16,108 nucleotides of DNA from Chloroflexota bacterium (GTDB lineage Bacteria > Chloroflexota > Anaerolineae > Promineifilales > Promineifilaceae). The stretch spans positions 4,143,509-4,159,616 of the forward strand of contig CP070688.1 in NCBI GenBank assembly GCA_020353135.1, written 5' to 3'. Below are positions 1 through 7,890 of the stretch, piece by piece (within the stretch, counting starts at the first letter, position 1; the number at the start of each line of letters is the position of its first letter). The position numbers and the translations under genes are program-made. The notes under the pieces are model-generated. The model was not told the origin of the DNA, did not search any database, and worked only from the letters and a program-made list of their open reading frames with translations.

Positions 1-1
1 C

Positions 2-679
2 GGCCGCCAGTCGTGCAAGGTATACGCCCTCGACTTCTGGGGATTCGGCCATTCGGCCAGGCTAAACGGCGCCCCGTCGTCGGATTATCATATCGACAGT
101 TTCGTCCAGATGGTGCGCCAGTTCATGGACCATATGGGCATTGATCGGGCGCTGATTGCCGGGCACTCCATGGGCGGCACGGTGGGGCTGAAGTTTGCCA
201 TCGCTAATCCCGAACGGGCCGAGCGCGTGATCGTCGTTGGCTCGCCCGTCGTTGGCGCCACTCTCAATCCATTTTTGAAGCTCGCCGGTTACGGTTGGAT
301 AGCCCAGCTTGTCTGGCGCCAGCCCATTATCATCTCCGCCATCATGCACTTGCTGCTGGCCGGCGACTCCGAGCATGTGCAACGAATGATCTTTCGCGAC
401 ATCCAACGTACGAATTTGGATTCCTTCTTTCGCAGCATTGGCGACTTGCGCGGCACGGACTTGCGCCGTGACCTGCAGCGGATGGACATGCCGGCCCTTG
501 GCATATTCGGCCGCCGAGACAATATCGTATCGCCGGTTAACGCGGATCTTATTAGCCAGGGAGCTCGGCGTTCCCGAGTGGCCATGATGGAGCGGTCACG
601 CCACTTCCCCATGTCAGATGAGCCACATCATTTCGTCGATGCTTTAACGGGCTTTCTGAACGGCAACAAGCGGCACTGA
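2..679 (+). CDS. alpha/beta hydrolase, 5'-truncated by window edge
   Basis: This is the C-terminal part (225 visible residues) of an alpha/beta-hydrolase-fold protein. The reading frame is open from base 2, so the true start lies outside the window. The visible part begins in the strand-4 region with the motif ALDFWGFGHS. The nucleophile elbow GHSMGG follows, with its serine codon at 167-169. The acid is in FGRRDNIVSP (Asp codon 518-520) and the catalytic histidine is in SRHFPM (His codon 602-604), so the triad is complete. Substrate is unknown; the fold covers esterases, lipases, C-C hydrolases and haloperoxidase-like enzymes. It is 11 bases from the V4R gene and probably cotranscribed with it. 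The complete hydrolase at 6934-7722 shares the same landmarks at similar spacing and looks like a paralog. The family call is firm and the specificity open. Confidence 0.9.
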   Translation, partial: GRQSCKVYALDFWGFGHSARLNGAPSSDYHIDSFVQMVRQFMDHMGIDRALIAGHSMGGTVGLKFAIANPERAERVIVVGSPVVGATLNPFLKLAGYGWIAQLVWRQPIIISAIMHLLLAGDSEHVQRMIFRDIQRTNLDSFFRSIGDLRGTDLRRDLQRMDMPALGIFGRRDNIVSPVNADLISQGARRSRVAMMERSRHFPMSDEPHHFVDALTGFLNGNKRH

Positions 680-690
680 ATCGAGGCAGC

Positions 691-1359
691 ATGCGCTTCC
701 TGAGACAATCGGACGTCCAGGTTACTGACCGGGTCACTACAGACAATGACTATTACTATCCGAACAGGATGGGTCGTATCGTGCTGACGGCGATGGACGA
801 CATTATGGGCCGCCATGGCGTCAATGCGACCCTCAATTTCGCCGGGCTGGACTGGCGGGTCGATAACTATCCGCCCAACAACCTGGAATTGGGTTTTACA
901 TTCACCGAATTGGCCACCATCCAGCAAGCGCTCGACGATCTTTTCGGCAACCGCGGCGGCCGGGCATTATCGCTGCGTATAGGTCGCGAGACATTTAAAT
1001 ATGCTCTGAAGGAGTTCATGCCCATTCTGGGAATTGCCGATCTCGCCTTTCGGCCGTTACACCTGGGCATCAAGATCAAAATCGGCCTGGAGATCTTTGC
1101 CGAAACCTTCAACAAATTCACCGACCAGATAGTCACGCTGGCAGAGGAACCTGACCGCCATCTGTGGATCATCGAGCGTTGTCCTGTATGCTGGCAGCGA
1201 GATTCAGAACAACCTTGTTGCCATCTTGCCGTTGGTCTATTGCAAGAGTCGCTAAGTTGGGTCAGCAATGGACGCGAGTTTGGTGTCCATGAGGAACAAT
1301 GCGTGGCCACTGGGCACGATGTTTGCGCTATCACGATCTTCAAGCAGCCAATTCGCTAA
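691..1359 (+). CDS. V4R-domain (4-vinyl reductase-like) small-molecule-binding protein
   Basis: This 222-residue protein looks like a stand-alone V4R domain. V4R is the ligand-binding fold found in bacteriochlorophyll 4-vinyl reductase BchJ and in the sensor domains of phenol-responsive activators such as DmpR and MopR. The C-terminal third carries the diagnostic zinc-site layout: Cys177, then Glu201, Cys204 and Cys212 (E-x2-C-x7-C). This spacing closely matches what I recall for the MopR zinc ligands. An extra cysteine group, C164-x2-C167 and C176-C177, lies just before it and could hold a second metal or change the site. No DNA-binding or ATPase domain and no signal peptide are visible. ATG 691 follows GAGG (683-686) at good spacing. 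It sits between a hydrolase and a beta-helix protein with gaps of 11 and 9 bases, which suggests an operon. The ligand is unknown, and a role in lipid, aromatic or tetrapyrrole sensing is only inference. Confidence 0.7.
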   Translation: MRFLRQSDVQVTDRVTTDNDYYYPNRMGRIVLTAMDDIMGRHGVNATLNFAGLDWRVDNYPPNNLELGFTFTELATIQQALDDLFGNRGGRALSLRIGRETFKYALKEFMPILGIADLAFRPLHLGIKIKIGLEIFAETFNKFTDQIVTLAEEPDRHLWIIERCPVCWQRDSEQPCCHLAVGLLQESLSWVSNGREFGVHEEQCVATGHDVCAITIFKQPIR

Positions 1360-1368
1360 GGTATCAGC

Positions 1369-2649
1369 GTGCGCAGAATCATACTCCAGGAACCCAGGCA
1401 AATACACCCATTCAATGAGCCTGCGCGCGATCTCAGGGTACATAATGTCCCGCTCTGGCTTTGGCAGCGTGACTTACTCAATCCATTTGTGACCGAGGAG
1501 TCCGAGTATCCTTGCTGGGAAGAAGCGCTGATCGCGGAGCGGGACGATCCTGTCGAGTTATTGATTCACAGAGACAATCTGTTCTTCAATGCCCCCTTCA
1601 TCGAAGAGTTCCTCCGCCTGGCGCGTGATTCCGGGCGCCCCTCTCGTGCGGCACTGCGCACTGACGATCCGGCCGTCAGCCAGCACATCTTGCCGCTCAC
1701 GCAGTCCCTCGAAAGGGCAAACGGGCTGCTTCTGACCGATCTGTGGTACCTGCCCAACGGCATCATGCAAAAAGAAGCTGCCAGGACAATTGTCGTTGAG
1801 ACCGGCGCCCGCGAAGTCGGCTACTACCACGTGCCGCCGTACATGGCGACCGAGATGGGCGATCTTGTTTATCAGTTGCCCCGTAGAGCGCTCGTAGCTA
1901 TCGAGAGCTGGGTTCACTTATTTGTTGTTGACATTCTCTTTGGTGTGTTCGCCCGCGGCAAAGCTCTTGAGGAACGGGTTGAGTTCGATTGGCGGTTTCG
2001 CCTGAAGGTCTTGTATCGGGCGATGCTGGAACAGAAGCGAGTTCTTGACTGTTCTGAGCTCGTTAACGTCGGGCAAAATGTTACTATCGACCCATCAGCC
2101 GTGATTCATGGTCCGACCACCATCGGCAACAACGTCACCATCGGTCCTGGCGCGGTGATCGACAACTGTCTGATCGGCGATAACGTCAACATCTCCCAGG
2201 GCTGCAATCTGATGCTTAGCATTGTCGGCGACGGCTGCTTCCTTCCCTTCAACGCGGCCCTCTTCATGACCTTGCTCATGGAAAACACGATGGTGGCGCA
2301 AAACACGTGCTTACAGCTTTGTGTCGTCGGACGTGACACTTTCGTTGGTGCGGGCACGACCTTCACTGATTTCAAGGTTCTATCCGGCCCGCTGCGAGCT
2401 TCCTCCGCCATGGGTCCACTGCTGGATACAGAGATGTTTGTATTGGGCGGCTGCGTAGGCCACCATTGCCGGCTCAGTTCCGGGTTGACCATCTACCCCG
2501 CCCGCACGATTGAATCAGACGTGGTTCTGTTAGGCAATTCCGGCCGCCACTATATCACCGACGACGTCCGCTACGAGGACAGCGACTATCATCATTTCGC
2601 ATCTGGGTACGAATACCCGCGATTATATCCTCGCCAGGGCGGTTTGTGA
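1369..2649 (+). CDS. left-handed beta-helix (hexapeptide repeat) protein, function unknown
   Basis: This 426-residue protein has a C-terminal left-handed beta helix. From about residue 235, hexapeptide repeats such as VTIDPS, TTIGNNVTIGPGAVI, CLIGDNVNI and later VVGRDTFVGAG are clear, and they run with interruptions to about residue 390. This fold is typical of acyltransferases and of the C-terminal half of sugar-nucleotidyltransferases. The N-terminal ~200 residues are not a recognisable nucleotidyltransferase: I see no glycine-rich GxGTR-type nucleotide loop. A segment near residues 68-100 (HRDNLFFNAPFIEEFL) faintly resembles sugar-nucleotide enzymes. A hydrophobic stretch around 181-195 could be amphipathic or membrane-associated. 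The start is GTG 1369, 9 bases after the V4R stop and preceded by AAGG. I infer a scaffold, carrier or transferase role linked to the upstream V4R and hydrolase genes. The fold is sure, the activity not. Confidence 0.75.
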   Translation: MRRIILQEPRQIHPFNEPARDLRVHNVPLWLWQRDLLNPFVTEESEYPCWEEALIAERDDPVELLIHRDNLFFNAPFIEEFLRLARDSGRPSRAALRTDDPAVSQHILPLTQSLERANGLLLTDLWYLPNGIMQKEAARTIVVETGAREVGYYHVPPYMATEMGDLVYQLPRRALVAIESWVHLFVVDILFGVFARGKALEERVEFDWRFRLKVLYRAMLEQKRVLDCSELVNVGQNVTIDPSAVIHGPTTIGNNVTIGPGAVIDNCLIGDNVNISQGCNLMLSIVGDGCFLPFNAALFMTLLMENTMVAQNTCLQLCVVGRDTFVGAGTTFTDFKVLSGPLRASSAMGPLLDTEMFVLGGCVGHHCRLSSGLTIYPARTIESDVVLLGNSGRHYITDDVRYEDSDYHHFASGYEYPRLYPRQGGL

Positions 2650-2870
2650 GCGATTCGCGACCTCGTTGTGGGAAGGAAGTTCAATTGTGTCGGCTATGGG
2701 CTGCTGGTAGAATAATTCCAGAAAAGGCATGCATCGCTATAACTGGACCGTTTTCGGCTGGGATTGGTTGCTCTGGTGACCAACTCCTCGGCAGCTTCGT
2801 CTCAGGCAGCGGTTCTTTCTCGGCGGCTCAGCTGTTCAGCGTTGTACCGTGAATCAAGAGGACGAGCATT
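2650..2870 (+). promoter_or_regulatory. 221-base gap with a possible promoter for the signalling genes
   Basis: A possible housekeeping-type promoter lies here: TTGTGT at 2685-2690, a 17-base spacer, then TAGAAT at 2708-2713. The -10 matches 5 of 6 consensus bases but the -35 only 3 of 6. The placement, about 150 bases before the response regulator, fits a separate transcript for the 2871-7722 genes. A good ribosome binding site AAGAGGA (2856-2862) precedes ATG 2871. No terminator hairpin was recognised, so read-through from the upstream operon is possible. Confidence 0.3.
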
Positions 2871-3752
2871 ATGACTAAAGGCCGAATCCTTGTAGTCGAA
2901 GATGACGTGGACACTGCAGAGATGCTGCGCGAACTGTTCGTCGAAGATGGCTACGTGGTGCATGTAGTAGACCGCGGAACCGACGTTTTCGACGAGACGC
3001 GTAAGCGTTTGCCGGACTTGATCATCCTCGACATATTGCTGCCCGGCATGGATGGATATGAAGTCTGCCGCCAGCTCAGGACGACGGCTCGCACAAGCCA
3101 CATCCCCATTATCTTCCTGACCCAGAAGGACGCCCGCAGCGACCGGCTTGCCGGACTGGAATTGGGCGCCGACGACTACATAACCAAGCCGTTCGACCTG
3201 GACGAGCTGAAGCTGCGCTCCAAGAACGCCATCGTCAGTCACCAGCGCATGAACATGACCGATCCGAGGACCGGCCTGCCGGCCGGCCGCCTGATAGAGG
3301 AGCAGTTGCGCCGGCTGATGTCGGCGAATGGCTGGACATATACAGAGCTTTCTATCCTCCATCTACAGCCTTTCTTAGACGCCTATGGCTTCTTAGCTGG
3401 CGACGAGGTGCTGAGATTCACGGCCCTCATCATCGGCGAAGCGATCGATAGACTTGGATCAGATGAGGACTTCGTCGGCCAGGCGTCGGCCTCAAATTTC
3501 GTACTGATTAGCTACTCGCAGCAAGCCTCGTTTATCGTTGAAATGATTCGAGATCGGTTCGATGAATCGATTGCCACTCACTACAATTTTCTTGATACCG
3601 AACAAGGAGGTATTCTCCAGCCTGACGACACCCTTGCGCCATTGATGCGGTTGGCCGTTGGCACGGTTTCGGGCCAGGGTCAGTCGTTTGCGGATATCCG
3701 GGAGATCACAGAAGCGGCCGCAGCAGCGCGCCGGGTGGATACCGGTCGTTAG
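2871..3752 (+). CDS. response regulator: receiver domain plus degenerate GGDEF-like domain
   Basis: This 293-residue cytoplasmic regulator starts with a full receiver domain (about residues 4-120). It has acidic pocket Asp11/Asp12, phospho-acceptor Asp54 in LDILLP, Thr84 and Lys106 in TKPF. Residues 130-285 align with a diguanylate cyclase domain: the entry motif DPRTGLPAGRL (131-141) is conserved, and AYGFLAGDEVL (171-181) corresponds to the GHxxGDxxL segment. However, the GGDEF signature is replaced by S206-A207-S208-N209-F210, so the metal- and GTP-binding acids are gone. It should not make cyclic-di-GMP. It may instead be a nucleotide sensor or a protein-interaction output. The Shine-Dalgarno site is AAGAGGA at 2856-2862. 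It ends 43 bases before the histidine kinase, which is the likely phosphodonor. Confidence 0.88.
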   Translation: MTKGRILVVEDDVDTAEMLRELFVEDGYVVHVVDRGTDVFDETRKRLPDLIILDILLPGMDGYEVCRQLRTTARTSHIPIIFLTQKDARSDRLAGLELGADDYITKPFDLDELKLRSKNAIVSHQRMNMTDPRTGLPAGRLIEEQLRRLMSANGWTYTELSILHLQPFLDAYGFLAGDEVLRFTALIIGEAIDRLGSDEDFVGQASASNFVLISYSQQASFIVEMIRDRFDESIATHYNFLDTEQGGILQPDDTLAPLMRLAVGTVSGQGQSFADIREITEAAAAARRVDTGR

Positions 3753-3795
3753 GTCACGAATAAGGGCGACATACCGTTTCCCAAAAGTCAATCCC

Positions 3796-6465
3796 ATGAG
3801 CAACCGTGAAGCAGAAAGATTGAGTAAAGAGATCTCCGCCTTGGGACGGGTTAGCGATCAACTCAGTTCGAGCCTGAGTCTGGGCGAATTGCTGCAAACG
3901 GCGTTCTTCGAGGCAATGGACAACACCGGTGCCGACGGTGGCCACATCTCGCTTTACCTGGATTCCCGAGATGCTTTTGTGCCCAGGCATCAGAGCGGGG
4001 ATGCGCTACCGCCTGAATTGACGGCTGACTTGCAGGAACAAGTTCGGGCTAGTCATTCCTCACTGGTCCGGCACGACCTGCAGTCTAGCTCCCAGATCAG
4101 ATCCGTCGTGATAAGCCCGATTCTTTTCGAAGGTGTCGTTGCCGGGCTAATCGCGCTTTACAGCCGCAATCGAAACCACTTCGATCAACTATCGGTGGAT
4201 TTTGTCAGTGCGCTTGCCAGCCAAGCGTCTGTTGGCATTGTGAATGCGCAGCTTAGCCAGGACACGATACAGCGCGAGCGGTTCTATGCCGCGTTGGGCA
4301 GGGTGACGCTGGCCATCAGCACGACGGTCAGCTTGCCAACGGTGCTTCGGCTGGTGTGCAAGGAAAGCCTAGAGCTATTTGGCGTGGATGGCGCGTATGT
4401 CTGGCAGATAGAGCAGGATCAACTCGTGGCAATCGCCGCCGAGGGCTTCGCCAGTGAGCATGTGATCAATATGAGGTTACCCTTGAATCAAGGCGATGTC
4501 TTTGCCTCAATTGTGGCCGCTCGCGGCGAGGGGATCTTCTGCAACCGCTTTAGGCGAGACGCTCGCTATGATAAACGTTTCGCCTGGCAGGAGTCGATTG
4601 AAGCATTGATCGCGGTTCCGCTGGTGAGGAACGAGACCATCATGGGCGTTCTCGAGCTGGTCGACATTGGTCGGCCTACTCGTTTCGCTCGTCAGGATAT
4701 CCAGCAGGTAACCTTCTTCGGCACCCAGGCGGCAGCGGCTATCGGCAATGCCCAGATGGTAACTGAACTACGCCAATTGAACGAAGAGCTAGATTCTCGG
4801 GTTATCGAGCGAACCCAGGCGCTGGGTGAGGAAAGAGACAGAGTCCAGTATCTACTGCGCGTCACTTCGGAGTTGGCCGCCAGCCTGGATCAGGACCGGG
4901 TACTGATCCGCGCCCTGGAGTTGGTAAATGAAGTAGTCAAGGCGTCCCATGGCAGTATTCTCCTGGTCGACTTGATCACCGGCGATCTGATCTACCCTTC
5001 GGCATTCGAGACGCATCAATTGCCTCCGTTGCCTCGAGTCGATCTCGGATTCAAACCGGAGCAGGGACTGGCCGGCTGGATCGTTCGTCACCGTCGCGCG
5101 GTCGTCATCGACGATACAAGGGAAGACGAACGATGGACTGGCCAGGGACATCAGCCCGAGCTACGTTCCGCTCTGGCTGTGCCGCTCATTGCCGGGGACG
5201 AGGTTATCGGCGTCCTCGCTCTGTTCCACGAATTGCCAAACGCCTTCTCACAAGAACAGCTTGAACTCGTCGAAGCCGCCGCCCTTCAAGTGGCCAACGC
5301 CATCAGCAATGCTCAACTGTACTTGTTGATCCGAGATCAGGCCGAACGTCTGGGAACGATGTTGCGCGAGGAGTACATCGAGTCGGCAAAGAACCAGGCC
5401 ATACTCGAAAGCATCGTCGACGGCGTGCTGGTGGCTGACGCAAGGGGAAATATCATTCTGGCTAATCTTGCGGCCGGCCAGGTGCTGGGCCTTCAGCGTG
5501 AACAGCTCTTGGGCAAGTCAGTCAGTGAATTGCTCGGACTATACAGCGCAACTGGCGATGGCTGGCTTCGTACAATCAACCGCTGGTCCAGGCACAGTGG
5601 GCTGCAGGAGACACAACCATTTCTGGCAGAGAGGCTCAATATCGAAGACAAGTATGTTAGTCTGCAGCTTTCGCCGGTATTTGCTCGCGGCCAGTTCTTC
5701 GGGACAGTGTCGATCTTTCGCGACATCACTCAAGAGGTGGAAGTCGATCGGATGAAGAGCGAATTCGTGTCAACCGTGTCTCACGAGCTGCGAACTCCGA
5801 TGACGTCAGTTAAAGGCTACGCCGAGCTGATGCTCATGGGCGCCGCCGGCGGGCTAAGTGAGTCGCAGACCCGCTATCTTGAAGTGATTCGGGACAACGC
5901 CGATCGCATGAGCGATTTAGTCAACGATCTACTGGACATCTCACGTATAGAATCGGGCAAGACTGCGCTCGACTTGCGGCCCCTCGACCTTGTGCAGCTT
6001 GTGGATGAAGTAGTAAGTAACCATTTGGCGAACTTGATCGACGGAGAAAACAAGGCTATGTATTTCGACGTTGATATCGCCACCTCACTGCCGCGCGTCG
6101 ACGGAGATCAAGATCGCATTACCCAAATCCTGAACAACTTGCTTGACAACGCGTTCCACTATACGCCAGAGAACGGTTTCATTACGGTTATGCTTCGGCC
6201 AGCCGGAGATCGTGTCCGGATCGACGTATCTGACACAGGCATTGGAATTAGTCAGGAGAATATTGACAAGATTTTTGACCGCTTCTATCGAAGTGAGCAA
6301 GATGTTGTCCAGCAGGTCCCTGGCACGGGGTTAGGATTGGCCATTGTCCAAAGCTTGGTCGCGATGCACGGCGGTGAAATCGACGTGACCAGCGCGCCAG
6401 GCGTGGGCAGCACATTCACGGTTTACCTGCCGATAACGGCCAGGGCAAGAGTTCCGGCCGGCTGA
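3796..6465 (+). CDS. soluble sensor histidine kinase with three GAF domains and a PAS domain
   Basis: This 889-residue kinase should autophosphorylate and pass phosphate to the flanking receiver proteins. Domains in order are GAF1 (about 10-155), GAF2 (161-322), a short coiled coil (about 325-355), GAF3 (355-510), PAS (535-650), HisKA (655-720) and HATPase_c (765-880). The H-box SHELRTP has phospho-acceptor His663 (codon 5782-5784). The ATPase lobe shows the N-box near 772-790 (ILNNLLDNAFHYTP), G1 DTGIGIS near 813, the F-box FDRFYRSE and G2 GTGLGLA near 843, so it should be active. No membrane segment or signal peptide is seen, so sensing is cytosolic; the GAF/PAS ligands are unknown. The frame is open upstream, but earlier starts would overlap the regulator by about 95 bases. 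ATG 3796 leaves a 43-base gap and is preferred, although no good Shine-Dalgarno site precedes it. Confidence 0.92.
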   Translation: MSNREAERLSKEISALGRVSDQLSSSLSLGELLQTAFFEAMDNTGADGGHISLYLDSRDAFVPRHQSGDALPPELTADLQEQVRASHSSLVRHDLQSSSQIRSVVISPILFEGVVAGLIALYSRNRNHFDQLSVDFVSALASQASVGIVNAQLSQDTIQRERFYAALGRVTLAISTTVSLPTVLRLVCKESLELFGVDGAYVWQIEQDQLVAIAAEGFASEHVINMRLPLNQGDVFASIVAARGEGIFCNRFRRDARYDKRFAWQESIEALIAVPLVRNETIMGVLELVDIGRPTRFARQDIQQVTFFGTQAAAAIGNAQMVTELRQLNEELDSRVIERTQALGEERDRVQYLLRVTSELAASLDQDRVLIRALELVNEVVKASHGSILLVDLITGDLIYPSAFETHQLPPLPRVDLGFKPEQGLAGWIVRHRRAVVIDDTREDERWTGQGHQPELRSALAVPLIAGDEVIGVLALFHELPNAFSQEQLELVEAAALQVANAISNAQLYLLIRDQAERLGTMLREEYIESAKNQAILESIVDGVLVADARGNIILANLAAGQVLGLQREQLLGKSVSELLGLYSATGDGWLRTINRWSRHSGLQETQPFLAERLNIEDKYVSLQLSPVFARGQFFGTVSIFRDITQEVEVDRMKSEFVSTVSHELRTPMTSVKGYAELMLMGAAGGLSESQTRYLEVIRDNADRMSDLVNDLLDISRIESGKTALDLRPLDLVQLVDEVVSNHLANLIDGENKAMYFDVDIATSLPRVDGDQDRITQILNNLLDNAFHYTPENGFITVMLRPAGDRVRIDVSDTGIGISQENIDKIFDRFYRSEQDVVQQVPGTGLGLAIVQSLVAMHGGEIDVTSAPGVGSTFTVYLPITARARVPAG

Positions 6466-6488
6466 GATGGTCGCCAACGTGTAGTACG

Positions 6489-6881
6489 ATGAACTCTGAC
6501 AATAGCAGGCCCAAGATCTTGGTAGCAGAAGACGAACCCGATATCCGGGAACTGATTGCTATCGCCCTACAATTTGGCGGTTTTGAGGTAGAAGCGGCGG
6601 CCGATGGAATCGAAGCGCTGGCGCTCGCCGAGGCAAAGGCCTTCGACTTGATCATCCTGGATGTACGCATGCCACGCATGACCGGTTTCGAGGCCTGTCG
6701 CGAGTTGAGGCTCAGAGAAGCAACAAGGAAGACACCGATCATCTTTCTTTCGGCCAAGGGCCAGGAGTCTGAGGTACAGGCTGGCCTTGACGCGGGCGCC
6801 GATGAATACATAGTCAAGCCTTTCGCGCCCCATGAGTTGGCCGAGCGAGTGCGAGTGACACTGGAGAACCAACCAGCATAG
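6489..6881 (+). CDS. single-domain (CheY-like) response regulator
   Basis: This 130-residue stand-alone receiver domain has a complete phosphorylation site: Glu14/Asp15, phospho-acceptor Asp58 in LDVRMP, Ser88 and Lys110 in VKPF. There is no output domain, so it acts either by binding a partner or as a phosphate relay or sink for the histidine kinase whose gene ends 23 bases upstream. The clear gene pairing makes that kinase the likely partner. The start ATG 6489 places the first beta strand (PKILVAED) at the usual distance. The preceding ribosome binding site is weak, consistent with coupling to the kinase gene. Confidence 0.9.
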   Translation: MNSDNSRPKILVAEDEPDIRELIAIALQFGGFEVEAAADGIEALALAEAKAFDLIILDVRMPRMTGFEACRELRLREATRKTPIIFLSAKGQESEVQAGLDAGADEYIVKPFAPHELAERVRVTLENQPA

Positions 6882-6933
6882 AGGAAAATCATCGTTTGGC
6901 GCGCCGCCCGTTTCGGGCAACTAGAGAAGAACG

Positions 6934-7722
6934 ATGAGCATTACAACGATCGACGGCCACCTGGTTCATTTTGAGGCTTACGGCAGAGGCCGGCCCATTC
7001 TCTTCGTTCACGGTTGGCTTGGCTCGTGGCGCTACTGGTGGCCAACCATGCAGGCGCTGTCAAATCACCACCGCTCCTTTGCTTTTGACCTATGGGGATA
7101 CGGTGATTCAAGTAAGGACATCGGCAATTACACGCTCGAGTCCTACGTAGGGATGCTCAGTAGCTTTGCGGACAAGCTGGGTGTCGTTCGGCCGTTTAAC
7201 ATAGTTGGTCACTCACTTGGCGCGGCGATTGCCCTGCGCTATGCAAAACTGGAACCGGAATCGGTGGAACGGATGGCTCTTGTTACCATGCCGCTCTCCG
7301 GAGATCATGTCAACGGTCAGCTGACAGGAAGCCCGCCGTCGACGCTGCTTGACCAGGCTAAGAGCAAGTTTGGGGCGTTTCCCGAAGTGCTAATGGCTCT
7401 TAAGAAGACCAACGCAGCAGCGCTCGACGGATCGGCCAGCCAATTCAGAAAGGTGAACTTGGCCGATCAATTGCAGGAGCTCACGTGTCCCACCCTGTTG
7501 ATATTCGGCGCACGGGACACTATTGTCAAACGGCCGGAGACCATCTTCGCCAAGAATTGCCCAAGTGGATCTCGTCGTTACTGTGTGTCTCTTGACGGTT
7601 GCAGCCACTTCCCTATGCTCGAACAGCCCGCGGTGTTCAATCGCCTACTCAAGGAGTTTTTGAATCACAATGGCGAGGATGACCTTGCGCCAAAGAATTA
7701 CTGGCAGCGTCGCACTCGCTGA
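6934..7722 (+). CDS. alpha/beta hydrolase fold protein
   Basis: This complete 262-residue alpha/beta hydrolase is close to the usual length for small esterase-like or C-C hydrolase members. The oxyanion-hole motif is VHGW (residues 25-28). The nucleophile elbow GHSLG has Ser94, the acid is Asp195 in FGARDTIV, and the base is His225 in CSHFPML, so the triad is intact. No signal peptide is present, so it is cytosolic. ATG 6934 is preceded by AGAGAAG about 4-6 bases away. It lies 52 bases after the receiver gene and is the last gene before a long non-coding stretch. It resembles the truncated hydrolase at the left edge (DLWGYGDS versus DFWGFGHS; SHFPM versus RHFPM), so the two bracket the signalling genes. 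The substrate cannot be told from sequence. Confidence 0.9.
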   Translation: MSITTIDGHLVHFEAYGRGRPILFVHGWLGSWRYWWPTMQALSNHHRSFAFDLWGYGDSSKDIGNYTLESYVGMLSSFADKLGVVRPFNIVGHSLGAAIALRYAKLEPESVERMALVTMPLSGDHVNGQLTGSPPSTLLDQAKSKFGAFPEVLMALKKTNAAALDGSASQFRKVNLADQLQELTCPTLLIFGARDTIVKRPETIFAKNCPSGSRRYCVSLDGCSHFPMLEQPAVFNRLLKEFLNHNGEDDLAPKNYWQRRTR

Positions 7723-7856
7723 TCGGCTATCTATTCTTTGTTGCTTGCGTCGCAATTGAACTAGCCACCGAAATACGTAGCATTCCAAGACTTCATCGCT
7801 GTGTTTTTCGAGTCACGGCCGTTGCCGACGACCTCTGAGATAGGCGCTCTACCCGA

Positions 7857-7884
7857 TTGACAAAGCTATGGCTGATGGTATAAT
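7857..7884 (+). promoter_or_regulatory. near-consensus sigma70/sigmaA promoter
   Basis: TTGACA at 7857-7862 and TATAAT at 7879-7884 are both perfect consensus hexamers, separated by 16 bases. The predicted transcription start is near 7891. This is the strongest promoter-like sequence noticed in the window. It lies about 270 bases upstream of the S1 gene, so the transcript would carry a long leader. A weaker second candidate (TTGTCA 7912-7917 and TAATAT 7936-7941, 18-base spacer) lies just downstream. The 134 bases before the promoter (7723-7856) show nothing I can support. Confidence 0.8.
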
Positions 7885-7890
7885 CGCCGT

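Noticed and set aside
867..1343. 158-codon minus-strand frame inside the V4R gene
   Set aside because: It is an antisense shadow. The plus-strand frame has a ribosome binding site, operon spacing and family motifs, while this one is rich in Ser/Arg as expected of a shadow.
2646..2852. 68-codon plus-strand frame overlapping the beta-helix gene stop by GTGA
   Set aside because: The overlap looks like a coupled start, but the product has low-complexity Ser/Gly content and no motif, no ribosome binding site supports it, and a promoter-like site lies inside. It is more likely intergenic.
2802..3362. 186-codon minus-strand frame opposite the first response regulator
   Set aside because: It is antisense to a clear receiver domain, with no motif of its own. 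It is a by-product of codon bias.
3658..3795. N-terminal extension of the histidine kinase from an upstream TTG
   Set aside because: It would overlap the preceding regulator by 95 bases and adds a basic segment without domain character. ATG 3796 fits better.
7800..7880. tRNA-like stretch on the minus strand (D-arm-like GGGTAGAGCGCC, and TTCGAGT on the plus strand)
   Set aside because: Acceptor, anticodon and T stems cannot be assembled on either strand, and the stretch overlaps the consensus promoter. It is a partial resemblance only.
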